DNA of 64,000 nt from assembly GCF_002078875.1 (NCBI RefSeq), contig NC_034421.1, positions 1,712,917 to 1,776,916 of the forward strand, in the 5' to 3' direction. The DNA is from Numida meleagris. Lineage: Eukaryota > Chordata > Aves > Galliformes > Numididae. The translations under genes and the position numbers were made by a program. Every line of letters begins with the position of its first letter. The stretch's first letter is position 1. Below are positions 34,039-47,800 of the stretch, one piece after another. Under the pieces are notes generated by a model. That model had not been told where the DNA came from. It made no database searches and worked only from the letters and a program-made list of their open reading frames with translations.

Positions 34039-34093
34039 GGGATCTCCAGAGAGATCCCCCTGCCTCCACTGCCAGCCCTTAAGGGAGGGCTGG
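34039..34093. repeat. Two adjacent small hairpins
   Basis: GGGATCTC-CAGA-GAGATCCC at 34039-34058 and CCAGCCCT-TAAGGG-AGGGCTGG at 34072-34093 are perfect 8-bp stems 13 bases apart. They lie about 200 bases from the CR1 tail at 33787. They may be part of an unrecognised repeat. Confidence 0.7.
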
Positions 34094-34257
34094 GAAGGGG
34101 TGGATCCTGGCTGCACCCTTCCGGTCACACAGCTGCATTGCATTGCTTGCACCTGAGCTCCCCTGGCTGGCCCTGCCTTCCCCCCAGCTGCTCCATCACT
34201 GCTTCAGGCTGTGACTTAGCATTTCTGCTACATCTACATACAAATTCAAGTGGATGA

Positions 34258-37200
34258 AGATTTCTATCTAGCTTCCTTCAGTGGGTTTGAACGTTTACAC
34301 GACAAACATTGCCTTCATTAGTAGTGTATTATTTTGAGGTTTTGGTACAATGAGGTACTATCTGCATCTAGTTTATCTATGGTAATTCTATGCCATCAAG
34401 TCAAGCAAGCAATAAGAGAGACTTGCACTAGATGAATACAGTTCATTATTTTGCTGCATCTGGCTAATCGAATACAGAGAGTGGAGCTGCATTTGGCACC
34501 TCACCTGTTTTGGTGTCTTTTGCCTGCAGGCTGCTCTTTGTGGGTGAGGACAAGGAGCTGTGCATTACACCGCATTTTCTTAACAGGCTGTTTCAAGCAC
34601 TCTCTAGATTTATTTCCTCTGCTCCTTCAAACCCTATTCACACCGCTTCTCTTTACTGCTCTTACAGTGGAATTCATCACAGGCTATTTTATCTGGGTGA
34701 GAGCTGAGCATGCACACAGGTCTGAGTCCATGCAGCACAAGTATAAATTGTGGGGCTGCTGTCCCAGGCTGTGGCCTTGCTTATCAAAGCAAAATGCCTG
34801 GGGATTGACCTCGATAAGCCAAGGTGACCCCGAAGCATTGCACACTGGGCAAGTGCATGTCTCAGTATGCGAAAGGCAAGATGTGCACTTGCATGTCGCA
34901 GGTCAGGGAAAGGTCCTGTTGGAGATGGTTTGCAGATACATGTTGAAAAGCCTCTTTGCTGTGAGGGACTAGGCCAAGAGTGGCGAGGATGGTTCTTGTG
35001 ATAATGTTTTAACATGACATCTTTGTTGTGCAGTACAATAGCAATACTAGAGCAAAGTAACTCAGGTTAGCAGCTCCTGTGTTGAATGTAAGGGAAACAA
35101 CAGAGGGAAGAGTCATCCTCACCCGCCGAGGTAAATGCTTGTCACTGCCCCTGAAAAAGCAGTTATGGAAGATCAAAAGTAAGCTGGTGAGAACATGAGC
35201 AGGAGAAATGGTTTCCACTGTGTTAGGGCACATAGGAACTGGGGAGCAAAGAAAAGGTGGTTTCCCTAAGGAATATACCTGCTTTACCTGGTTTTCTTGC
35301 CTACCAGAAATGATCCAAGGCAAAAATTGACCAACAGTTCACAAACAGGACAAGTGGGGTACTGTACATACCAACGGGCTCACTGCAAGTATGAATTCTT
35401 GGAGAATTCAGTGATTGTGAATAACGTCCCTTGTACACACAGGATGCAGTGATGAGGGGATAAGGAGACCTCCAGCGTATGCTTAAATGTACTTTTCACA
35501 TTTTATTACTATGCAAAGAAAAAACATATTGCCCACCAGAAAAGAGCCTAAGATTTTCCATAGCAGAAATCAAGAAGTGACTTTGCTGAAGGCACTGGTA
35601 TTAGCTACTGAAGTTTGAATACATTTTCACATACTGAACAATACCTGCATATGCTCTCCTACTGAATTTAGGGGGCTATTTTTACAGCAAATTACTGTTC
35701 TGCCCAAGTAAGTCTGTGAGCATCTGGGTTTCCACTCAACTAAGATTATGCGTCTATTAGACCATCCAGAAGCTACAACACTGCAATATTACCATGCACC
35801 GTATTACCACGCACTGAAGATAGGTCCCTGGGAAATTATTCAGTAATAATGTAGGAGCCCTATTTGCTCCATAACAGCCAATCTGTCTGAAGCACAGCAG
35901 TTTCAGTGACGATTCAGCTTTTGGAGCAGAATCCATTTAACTTTGGCTTTGGAAAGGCCAGTGGTGGAACTTAGGGAGCAGATTTGTGTGTCACTAGATT
36001 ATAATGGGGAGGCTATTTTGCAAATAACCTGTCCTCTGAAACTGCTGACTGCAAGATGCTTTAGGAATACTGACATTTTGCCACAAGTACAGAAGCCTCA
36101 GAGTCAACTCCCATCATCAGACAACTTTACAACACACTTCACTTACATAAATGAAACAATTCCCTGTCCTCATAACAATTAGGAGAACATCTTTCAGTGA
36201 TTATGCTACCCTGCAGCAAGGAGAGAGGTACTGATCCAGGCCTACATTTCATTTACAAATTATGTTTATATTATGACTCATATTAAGGGCTTTTCTGGGG
36301 AGAAAACAGGGGATTATAAAACACTATTAAATATTGAGCAGATGGCTTCATCTCAAAGAAAAAACATCCTTAGATGAAAAGTAAAATGTTCAAAATGACT
36401 TAAGAGCAAGGACACTCACCACAGCCTATGAGCTGCTCTGGAGCAAGCCGTCTGAGAACGGAGCTGGTCAGCTCATTTCACATTGCTGTCATCTGGGGAC
36501 TCAATCAAGGGGCAGCCTCCCTTACGATAAAGAAATAACGTCATGGCAGGTGACTCCTACTCCAAATTGTTCTGTGTGGTTATGCGTGGGGAACTGAATT
36601 GAGAGAGGCTGAGATTTTTTGCCCCATAAATCACAGAGCCCTTGGTGGCACTGGGAACTGAATCAAGATTTCCAGAGTCTCTATTCAGCACCTCCATCTA
36701 TTCTTCAAAGGTTAGGACCAAAGGGGGTCTGTAAAAATGGCAGTCTCCATGGCATTACTTTGGTAACTGTTTCAGTGCTGTGAAGGATTTGCTGCCCCCT
36801 CTGCCTCTTTGAAGATAAGAGAAATGCAGTACACCCATGGACACTGGCATCTCCACCCCTTCTCAGCCCTGCTCCTTCCTGCAGACAACACTGCTGATAA
36901 TGGAAGGAAAGAACTGGCTATAAGCAGAGATAACGCTGCCACAAGTGAATTAAAGGAAGGAAAACAACAAAGTTTGACAACTGGGAACACTGCTGACAAA
37001 TTCTGTTCCTATTTCAACTGATGACCCCATGCCAATGCTCCACTGAAGTACCGCCAAGTGCATGCCATAGGTCAGCGGGGGAACCAGCCCCCAGGAACAA
37101 GCAGCGCTGCCTTCCTCTCCCTAAGGGTGATTTGTTTCCACATCCCAAACATTTCAGTGTTCTTATATTTGGTTTCCGTGGGATGAATCTCATCGCCTTT

Positions 37201-40200
37201 TCATGCATGCAGCTATCAGTGGGCAATTTGGGCTCTTCAGCATTCTGGAGGCATTCCAGTCTATTGTCATTCTCTATGTCACTGAATTTTAAAATCATAG
37301 TTTCATTTGCTGCAGCGTTTGTGTTCACGCACCCTCTTTTTCTGAGGCTTATACAAAGTTCTTTCACATCACTCAGTGCCAAAATCTATTCCAAAGGCCA
37401 AAGCTATTCCTTGTGTTCTAAACATGTACGTGAAAGAAAACCAGCTAATTAGCGCTAAATTAAAATTCACAAGGAATATCCATTATTTTTGGATTATGCG
37501 TACGCACCACTTACTTCCTTTACAGTTTGTGAAGAACGATCAGCCACCGTGCCGTAAGCACTGCTGAGAATACCAAAAAAGCTGTCGCAAGACGATATCT
37601 TGAGAGAACACGATGACCTTTAAGTTGAAGCTGTAGAAGCAAACCAGATAAGAAATGCTTTCAAAATACACACGAAAAGCGCCACAATGAAAGGAAAAGT
37701 GATGAGTCCCACATTCTTAATTGTTTTAAAAGGTTGATACAATTAAAGTAGACGTTAAAGCAATGGGCTTTCATGTCGTGCTGGCTACATTATTCATTTT
37801 TGAGTGAACTTTCTGTTTTTCCGTTTATGAAGCAATGCTGATTTCTTTACGCATGCTTTTCATTTCTCTTCACATATTGTATGGCCAGGACAAAAATGTT
37901 CACAGCGGGAACTGATTACTAACCAGTCACTTCAAGCCATGTGCTCTTCCTTCCTTGTAATTATTAAATAACTTTCTGTCCTTCTTCTGTTTAACAGGTT
38001 TCTACCAGCAGACAACAGCTGGGGTCGTTCTCATTGCTCCCAAGTCATCTTGTTTGGTACAAACTATCAGAATTCACAAAGCCGCCCTCTACTACCTCAG
38101 TGCTTCTGTGTACAGAAGCTCTTGGGCAAAGGAAAAAGCAAAAGCAAAAACATCTACTAGCACCAATTATATTCGCTTCTCTTTAGATTTTGATCCTGCT
38201 TTTACAATTAGACTCAAGTAGAGACTAAGAGAGATGGAGCCAGGGTCAAATTTTGTCATCTTTTTATATAATGGTTTATAAAATGAATTCCTAATCCTTG
38301 ATTCTGACTGGGTGGATCATCTGCCCTAAATATAACAAATATTAAAATTCAAGCTTTGCTGATGTCACACAGAAATGAGAGACTGGGAGGACAAGCAGAG
38401 TTGAGTGACCTTTCCATGTAATCCCAGGTTGGATCTATAGATTAAATATATTCTCTTTGAACAAATCCATTACCATGAAAACCAAAATCAGCCTCAGTTC
38501 TTGACTGAAATCCTATTGCTTATCTTTTTCCTTTTTTCTGCCCTGAAGGTTTTTCTTCCGTTTTTCCTCCTTCTGAGCCCCATGGCATACCCTGAGCTGC
38601 AGCTTTGACAAGTGAAGCCCATCAATGTGATTGCAAGTGGGAGAAAGACGTGTTGTTTATCTGAAAAACATCTAAGAAAAGGCTAGAGGAATCCAAATTT
38701 CTCTGACCCAGCACAACCAGAGCGTTGCTGTGTTACTGTGCTGCAGCTCCATATAAACGCCCACAGGGTTTGCTTGCAATACCAACTGCTTTCCTGGTGG
38801 AAGAAGATTTGATGTTTCTAGCCCCAAAATCTGAGGTGTTCCCATAACTCTTCAAATGCAGGATAGCTGGCAGTCTTGAACCTAACATTTAGTCTTACCT
38901 GAAAGGCCGAACTTCCCAGTTTGAGTTGCTGTCTTAATCTCTAGACGACTTGTCTACATCACTGATGTGACTCGATATTCACATTAGCTTGCGTTACACA
39001 AATGGAGAACACAGCATGATCTGCTGAATGTACTTGAGGCATTGCATAACCTGGCTGAAGTGAGGCCAGATGTTTCCTGAAGATTTATATCCTTGATGCT
39101 TTGATTTGACATCGGTGACAGAGTAATCCAGAGAAGTGCTTGCGCTGCAATCTCCCCCCATTGCCAAGGATCTATAGAAAAGAAAGAAAGAAAAAATGTA
39201 AACTAGGACCCCAGCTACACTGCTGCTTCCCTTAGAATTGCAATAATGAGGCCAGCTCGGGCCATGAATGAAAGCTGTAATCCACCTTCCATGGAACAGC
39301 AGGTTATCAGGTCAAGCCCAGTAAGTGCTAATGCACAGCAATTTTTTACCATCCCCAATCCAAAGTGAGATGACAGCAGAATCACAACTGGGATTCAGAA
39401 GAATAGAAGACAGAACCCTAAACATTCCCTCACTGACAAAGAACAGTAAGAAAACAAACTGTGCGTAAGCACAGGATGCTCTGACCGCACAAATACAGTT
39501 ATTCTTGTCAGCTTCTTTTGACTGAGTCATTTACCCTCATCTTCACGATGGGTGTTTAGAATCAGTGCCCACTGACACTAATATCAGCGCTGAGCCTTGT
39601 TTTGAGGATATCACACTGCACTCACTGATTAATGCCTCCGTTCTATTAAATGCTTTCATTTTTCCAATGGAAAAAGTACAAGGTCTATCACAGAGGTATC
39701 CCGGGCTGACATTTTATTCTCCTTCTGTCATGACCTCAGAGGCAAGAACAGCACAGAATAGAGAAATGAGCCATAAAAAAAAGTGAGCAAAAGATAGTAC
39801 TTGGATCACTGCATGTCAAAAATGCCATACAGGACCAGAATATTGTCCTCACTCAGCAATGACATCGTTTTGTCACTGTCTTCAGTGCTGTTTTACTGGG
39901 CCCATCAGAGCTAACTGGACACAGCACCGCTCAACCAACACCTGTCAATCCCATTCTAAAAATAACACTCAGCTGTCATCAAGTTATTGGAATTCATGAC
40001 TATTTTATATGCTGAGCACCCTGCCTGTTTAACCCCCGCCTCAGTCTTGTGTCCTGAGCGACACTGGAGATTTCAGGTAAGTTGCAATTGGAGACATACT
40101 GAACCCCAGGGACTGGATAACTCTGGATGATATCTATCATACATGTACAAAGGAACGGCAGAACAGAAGAATTAACGAGTATCTGCCACCGTGGGTTGGT

Positions 40201-43200
40201 TTTGGACTGTTTGTACTTCTTTTTCACTGTACCAGTTTCCTACACTGTCCTGTGCTTTACCAAACCCCTCTTAGGTTTGCAAAAAAAAGCGTTTGGATTC
40301 CAGCTGGGATCAAACACTGAGTACAGCAATCACATGCATGCAAAAACTTGCCCGTTTCTGAGAAGTAACAGTCCGGATATTTTTCGCTAAATATTTTCTG
40401 TATTATAGCTTAATATATCAACCTTCAGTGAGAGAGAAGATACACGAACATAGTGCAGTGTCCCTGGTGTTGAGCATAAATCCAGCATTGGCTTGCAACG
40501 CACTAATGAGCAGATGGGAGCCCACCAAGGGGTAGCAGCCTCGGGGAGAAAAGCAGGACGCTGAGAGCAGCTGGAAGGGACAAGCTCCTTTACAAAGCTT
40601 GTAGCCACTGTGGGGAGGAGGGCCTCATGAAGGGCTACCTGCATCACTTTGAGAGCATTCCCTTGGAGTTTTGGTTGTATGGGACCCGCACGAAGTCCGA
40701 TGGACACCAGCGTGCCCCCCTCTCCTTTCTTTCCCTTCTCACAGCTTCCTGAGGAAGGAGCCGACCCCCACCAGCTCCCACTGGTTTGCATCTCACCTGA
40801 ATCCCACTGAGGTTTCTCACAAACCCCAGGGCGCTCACAGACACGTGCAGAGGAGGCACTTTCTACCTTCAGCCACCAGCAGATAGCCTAGATGATCTTG
40901 CCAGAAGCAAAACTCTTGCTAATTCTCCCATCTCACTCCGTAAGACATTAAAACAAAGTATCAGTGCAGCGGCTCAGAAAGAAAGACAACACAGAGAAAT
41001 TTCTAAGGTGCTGGGAAAACAAAGACTCTAGGTTCACTTAAACAGCTTCTCAGTTCCCGAAGGAGATACAGCATGCAATTCTGCCTGCAAATTTACGCTC
41101 CTTCTTCCTCCTGTGCCCTTGGTGAGCTGAGTAAGGCAGCAGAAGGTTTGTGTGAAAGGCACAGAAGCTTTGTATCCAAATTTTCCTTCAACATACATTT
41201 GTAAGGCAGTCTTTGAACACACTCTGTCACATTTTTTATTACAATTTTTTTTTTCAATTCTCTTGTCTGTCTTTCTTCTTTATCGTCTCTGCAACAGCTG
41301 GTGGTGCTACTGCCAGATGCCACCAAAGTCTATAGAGTATCAAAACCAGGCCAGCCCTAACCCTAGGCTCAGAAGAGGGACGATGTCTCAGCAGCCATGG
41401 GACACAAAGGAAATGAGTGAGACAGACTGATCCTACCAGAAGTTTAAAGTTTTAACTAACAAAATAATCACTCAAAATGTAGGGTGGTAGCTCCAACAAC
41501 TCGCAAACAGACGCTTTTTTTTCTTGGGTACTGATCTTTGGTAGCAATTCATTTTCTCAAGCAATTTGTGGATTTTGCACATGACTTGCAGGATATGACT
41601 AAATTGCACAGGCAATACAAAAGGTGGAACTTTCTCAGTTCTCTGAAGTCAGAAAAGAGGCACTGAGAGTCTTCCTCCTTACTAGTGGCCAAAAAAACGT
41701 ATGCTACTTTGACACAGCCTAGCAGGTAGCCACTTCCACACTGGACTCTTCTCACCCACCTGCGCAGGTTAAAGCAGGATGCTCCTATTTCCTGTAATAT
41801 CCAAAAGGATGCACACCTATGTGATATACCTTCTTAATCAGATCAGTGGATTCGCATCCTTTGGAATGAGCTCAGAGCAAGGCTCAACCACCTCTATACC
41901 TAACACAACCTAACCGCTTCTCTACCCCGTTAGAAACTGGCCTGGTTACGCAGCGATGTGTCAGAGCTACATGATTTTCCAGCAGCTGATTTGCAGTGAT
42001 GTCTCATTTGCACTCAGATGTGTCTGGAAACCTCCACAGGGTCATGGTGGAGCTGCCCCATTTGATCCCCTCACTGAGTTGTGCTCACGGTGCATCACAG
42101 AGCCTGAAGGTCAGCAGAGGATTGTTATCCAGGGTATTGCCTGCTCACTGAGAGCTAAAGCTGAGAGTGTCTGCTGAGCCAACTGGGATAGGTAACAGCA
42201 AGCAGCCAAAGCCAAAGCCTTCATGGAACCTGGCCGAAGTAATTCAAGCCAGCAGGGGCACTGGAATCCAACAAGAGCTGTCTCTGGGGGCTGCCCTATT
42301 GCACATATATTTGGATCTCAAAAAAGACAAGAAGGCTCTCGAGGGGCATGGATCAGACCAGCTGAGCAATACTGGGAACTTGAGCACTGCTGCAAAGCCA
42401 AAGCTTTTTTGCCTTATCGTATCCAAAACTCACTAAAGCAAAATAGTGTAAAATGACAGAGCAACAAACTCTGATCCAAATCAATATTTGGAAGAAAATG
42501 TCAACAAAGAACTTAATGTATATGCCAAGCTCCCCCTCAGGAGCAAACTAATTTTGTGCAGACGTTCCTGAGTGGGAGATGCATCCATAAAAGCACGTTG
42601 TCCCTGGCTTTCATAGCAGCGTGGGATCTCCTTACTGAATTTGCTTCCAGGCACAGCTCAATCCTCTCCTCTTCCCCTGTGGCCAGTTCCAAGCAGCTTC
42701 CCCTGCTTCGTCTCCACAGGGGTTAATTCCTCCCTGTTATGCAGACACTGGGATTGCCCTGAGACTTTCCACAGTAGAAAGAGAAAGCGGAAATAAAAAG
42801 TAGCTCCCTGCATGATTTGTGGAAAATGCAAAATACAATAGCAATAAAAAAAGTAATGAGCTCATTACAATTGAAATGGTCTCATTACCAGTGCAAATGC
42901 CAATCATGTACGTGGCCAGGTTCCTGATGGTTGCAGGCAGTCCTTTAAACGCTGTCCTTCCTTGCTCCAGGGATACAAATCAGATACAAAACCATGTAAT
43001 CCTTCCTATTCCTGGGCTGCTGTCCTTGCCTTGGTTCCCAAAATAGCGTGGAGCAGTATGTAGCCTGGAAACAGGTAGCGTCCAGGGGCCAGGTGCTCAC
43101 CAGGGGCAGCACATCCCTGTGCACCAATATGGGCAGCAGAGCACTCCCTCCCCTTCAAACTTCCATTACAGCAAGAAAATGGAGAAGAGGACTCCTGTTG

Positions 43201-46200
43201 TTGTCAAGAAACAGCCTGAGCACACAATGGGAAGATGTACTTGGAAATATTTTAAGTGGGAGGAAAAGAAGTTTTCATCAACATACTGCTCATGGATTCA
43301 GGGCATTTGCAGATGAACGGCATAAACAGGAGTAATAATACAGCTTCAGAAGTTTTAGGCCAAGGAATCAGAGCTCAGCACACGGACAGTACATTCCCTG
43401 CTGACGGAGAATACCTGTCTCCTCAGAAAATCCCACTGGGGGACGAGGGCATCCACCTGCAGCTGGAGCACGGCTTCCTCTCCTCCCCCCAAATGGGTCG
43501 TGTGGTTTCTTCACTTCCAGTGGCTTGGGCAGAAAGAGCTGTGAGCACACTGCTGGGAGGGGCACCCTGTGTGAGAGAGAGCAGCCCAGGGATGGGACAC
43601 GGCACTGAGAGCTGGCACAGGAAGGGAAGGCATGGTGCCAGGAGCCTGGCTGCCCCTGGCAAGGAAAGTTCAGCCATCAGTGCCGGGTTCTCCTCCGCCC
43701 AGCATCGCCCAGGCACAGCGTGCCCAAGCCCTGTTAAGGAAGATGTCCCTTTCACTGCCTATTAAACATCCCTATGTATAACCCCGTGAGAGCCACAGCT
43801 GAACTCCTCGTGTCAATGCATTTATCTGTGCACGAGAGAAGACGCTTATCTTCATTTTATAGATCTGGAATTATACTTCTGAGACCAGAAAAGATCCCAG
43901 GAGAAGCTTGGTGCCTTTCTCCCGGCAGCAACCAAGCTGATGCTTTAACCTTTACTGCTGACTCAGATACATCGCTCTTAGCCTGCACAGAGCTTCTCAT
44001 GGATCACTCCTTTTCTCAACACACATTTATGTGCCTAAGGGATCGGATTTTACAGGAACTGGATTTCAGGAGACCTCTGCAGCCCTACAGTCCCTCTGTA
44101 CACACACATCCCTGCGCTTTCTCCACAGTGGTACAGCAGCCTGCAGCAGAGCAGGGGCTGAAACCTCTTGTCCCCCTTGGGCCAGGCTGTTCTGTAATTG
44201 CCAAGCAGTCCCCCTGCGTACAAAGTTCTTTTCTCATTTGTAACCTACGCTACCGGGATTGTACAACTCCATCAAGATCTGCCAGGTAATAATGAGCGAC
44301 GCTCTTCAAAAATGTACTTAAGGCTGAAAGTGTTTAAAGATGCTCCAGCCTGCAATTACCTATTACTCACTGGTGCTCTAAACGGCTCATTTTTCACATC
44401 ATTCCAGGAAGTTGTAACTTCTTAAAGCAATGTTTCTGGTAATTATGGGAGAGCAGTGACAGCAGGCACAGAGCATTATCTAAGGCTGCAGCAGAGGCAG
44501 AAATGCCGCCTCCTGCAAATGAGACAATAAGTGTAGGAGCACGGCAAAGCCGTGCAGCCCCCAGTCTGACTGCTTGGCCTGGTGGTGCCTGGCCCATTGG
44601 CCACCCAGTGGGACACTGGGCTAAGACCAGCCCGGCTGGGTCTGAGCCTGGCAGCGGGATGGCTGCGGGCAGGGCCGGGAGCACAGCAATCCCTGCAGGG
44701 TGCAGCCAGCCCTGCCTGCTGCAGTTGGACTGGGAATAAGGGAAGGCTTCGGGTAATGTTTATTTAGGCTCTCTAGTTTTAATTTTGAAATGCAGTTAAA
44801 ATTGCTAAGGCAGCTGAACGCAAAACCTCAACAATCTGCCTGCATGTCTGCGGCGTTGCTGAGAGCTGCTTTACTTACTGCATTCACGCTCTGGTCTGAT
44901 AAATATATCACAGTGTTTAAAAGAAGAAAAAAACCCACAAACAAATAAAAAGAGCTGTAGGCCCTTGAGACATCTCCTCTGAACCAGACACTGCAATTTC
45001 AGGGCCAAGCACTGTGGCTGTCCCGCTGCCTCCTCGTGTAACCCAGGGCAGGGAGTGATCCCTACCGATGGCTGCATCAGGCTCACTGCTCAGCAACACA
45101 CTAAAACCAGAACGTCTGTGGATGTGAGCTCCTCCAGCCACGAGCTGCCTTGCTTTGGAAACACACGCAGGATGCACAGAAAGCAGGAGTTCTGCATCTG
45201 CTGCGGGAAAACCACTGATGGCATTCCTCTACTCTGGTCACCAAGGTGAACGTACAATGAGAAGTGACTTTCTTCCTGCTGGCCTGGCTACACACTTTGC
45301 ATTGGAAACTAAAGATGTGCAGACACATTCCCACAGCATGCCAAGGCTGGGTGCTGAGCCTGTGCCTGCTCTGCCCCACGTCCATCCTGTGATGCCTTCT
45401 CACTCATTGCCTCTCCTGCACTGCACATCGCAGACATGACGTGATGGAGCCTGCCTGCTAGGACAGCCCCATCCCCAGCTCCATTACTCACCTTCCACGT
45501 GCCACTGCTTGAAACGCACTGCAGCCCTTATTTCAGGGTGGAAGGTGGTTTTACAAAGATGTTATTTTGGCCCTAAGGAGAGCTCTGTGATTGCAGCTGC
45601 TGTTTTTGTGGATTTTATCTCAAATAGCAATAATTTTAACCTGACTGGAAAATACTGTGCACGCACACATGGCACTGTATAAATAATTATTGGCACTGCT
45701 ACTGATAGTTACCACCTTTCCTAATGACAGGAACTTATCTCGATAAGAATAGCAATGACCTTCCCCAGGATGATGTCAGCTCTCTTAATCTCAGGAGTTC
45801 ATCTCAATAATAATTAAATAAATATTAGAAGCAGAAATAGAAAAACAAAAAAACAAACAAAAAAAACCCATGAAAGAATCATGGAAGAATTTTCCCTATT
45901 CCGTGGGATAACTGTGGTGAACAGAACAAACATGCCTTCTTGTTCAGGTATTTATCTGAAGACGAAAAAAAACACACAACGAAATTCCAAACTTCTACAT
46001 GCTGCTGGGGAAGGCTGTACTGCACAACAACAGCAACGTTATGTCTGTGCATGCAGGGAAGCTCTCCGTTCACGAGCAGCATCCCAGCCCTGGCAGGAGC
46101 TGCCCCAAGGCAGGCAGAGTGCACGGCCCTGGCCAGCCAAACAGCCAGCAGAAGGAAATGGGAGACCAGCAGCTAGCCCATGGTTAATGCTTCCAATATG

Positions 46201-47545
46201 AGCCTTGCTGACAGCTCGCAGCCTGGGCACCTCTGCTGAAGTGCACTGGTTTTAGCATCTAGAAACACAGGAACAGAAGCAGCAGCAGCAGCGGCTGCCC
46301 ACTGGGGAATGTCTGAGTCCTCAGAAGAGCAAGGAGGAGCACAGAAAAGATGTCTGGCAACTTTTGCCACTCTTACACGGGTTCCTAACACCCACTCGGC
46401 TCAGCGTGTGGATTTGGAGCTGCTAGTGTCACATCTGTCTGAAAAGTCAAAGGCAGCAGCACGTGGGTTGATCTTCATTTTGCCCCGCGTGGTTTAGAAA
46501 TACTTCCAGGTTGTATTTTTCCACTCCAAGCATGTCTGCGATGACTCACTTCCCTGTGCTTACCCCTGGCTGAAGCGAGCAGACCGCAGCACCGCGCGCT
46601 CTCCCAGCCTCGGCCGGGTTTTCCCAGCCTTGCCATGCATGCACACCAGGCACAGGTGCTGCTCCATGCACCGCAGATGCATCCTGGGTGCAAACTGTTT
46701 CAGCACACTGGAGACCAGCAGGACGTCAAGGCCTAATAAGTAACTCACAGGAACATCAAAGGGCAAGTCCCAGTTTCCTGACGTTTTCCTCATTTTTCTA
46801 TCTGGGGTCTCATCACAGCTGACTTTCTGATGAGCTAAATAAGTGCAGCCCAGGCAGTCCAACTTCTTCAGCACCCAATTGGGCTGAAGCAGAAGGAAAA
46901 TTGTGCAACATCTTCTAAGGATTGATATTTTGGGGAGGAGAAACATCACCTCTAGGAATTCAGCTTTATTGGATACTCTAATCCAGAAGAGATAAAAGCG
47001 CTTACTAATTACTGCTGGGTTTTGTTTCTTTGAAGAATTGGGTTAAATCTCTTTTGAAAGTAGAAGGCTGTTTGTGCTTGTTAGATGTATAATTTAATTT
47101 ATTTAGGAATTCTTCCTCTTTCAGGGTTTTGTTCTAACAATATCCGTGCACTTACTCCTCTCCTTTCCTCTCTTTTCTCCCAAAAGATACAAACTTTTGA
47201 TTTACTCTGCATTTCATTATTTAACAATGAACATCCTCGAGTTGATGCATCTTCTTGGTTTTTTTTTTTTTGGGGGGGGGGGGGGGTGGAGAGGGGAGTA
47301 TTTTTTTCTTTTTCCTCTTGAAAATTAATTTCCTTAATATGAAAATAAAGTGTTCCTTTTTCTTCCCAATTTAATAATCCTGAGATAATAATTCTGAGAA
47401 GAACGTTTGCTGACTGAAACATGTCTTCATGCTACACTGGAGAGAAAACTCTCAACATCTACTTTGGGGAGAAGAAATCTATTGAAATCACTGTACTATA
47501 ATTTATCTGCTAACCACTGCTATGCAACACTGCAGAAGCACAGAA
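34258..47545. other. No gene recognised
   Basis: About 13 kb with only short or unsupported open frames. The most coding-like is on the minus strand at 37014-37382 (see findings), but it lacks a good donor. I saw no identifiable transposon or long array. Confidence 0.5.
47259..47286 (+). repeat. T13 directly followed by G15
   Basis: Thirteen T are followed without interruption by fifteen G. Such adjoining homopolymers are prone to polymerase slippage, so both lengths are uncertain. The G run can form a quadruplex on the plus strand. Confidence 0.95.
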
Positions 47546-47800
47546 AATTGGCCTGAAGGGGAACCTGGGAGGTCGTTCAATTCATATTACTTCCCCAGGT
47601 CAGGATCATCCAGCCTACATCTTTCCTAACAGATGTTTTTCTAACCTGTTCTTAACAACCCCAGTGACGCTAAGTGCACAGCCTTCCGTTGCAATTTCTA
47701 TGAATATTCCACTGTTCTCATTGTTTGAAAGTATTTTCTAATGTTCAAGCAATTTGAGCCTGTGACTTCTCATCCTATCCACATATATTTGAACTTGTAA
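47546..47800 (-). repeat. Old, diverged CR1 LINE fragment
   Basis: In plus-strand text this reads like the reverse complement of an ancient amniote CR1 3' region. It has the GGGAGGTCGTTCAATTC segment, a later TTTTTCTAACCTGTTCTTAA segment, AACCCCAGTGACG, and the TATTCCACTG... GTATTTTCTAATGTTCAAGC segments in the expected order. Divergence is much higher than in the other two copies, and there is no terminal octamer repeat. The boundaries are approximate. Confidence 0.7.

Noticed and set aside
33760..34257. 165-codon plus-strand frame
   Set aside because: It reads through the CR1 tail and the adjacent hairpin block, so it is not an independent gene.
42167..42436. 89-codon plus-strand frame of protein-like composition
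   Set aside because: No acceptor or donor is usable, and shadow frames cover the same interval on both strands. Composition alone does not discriminate here.
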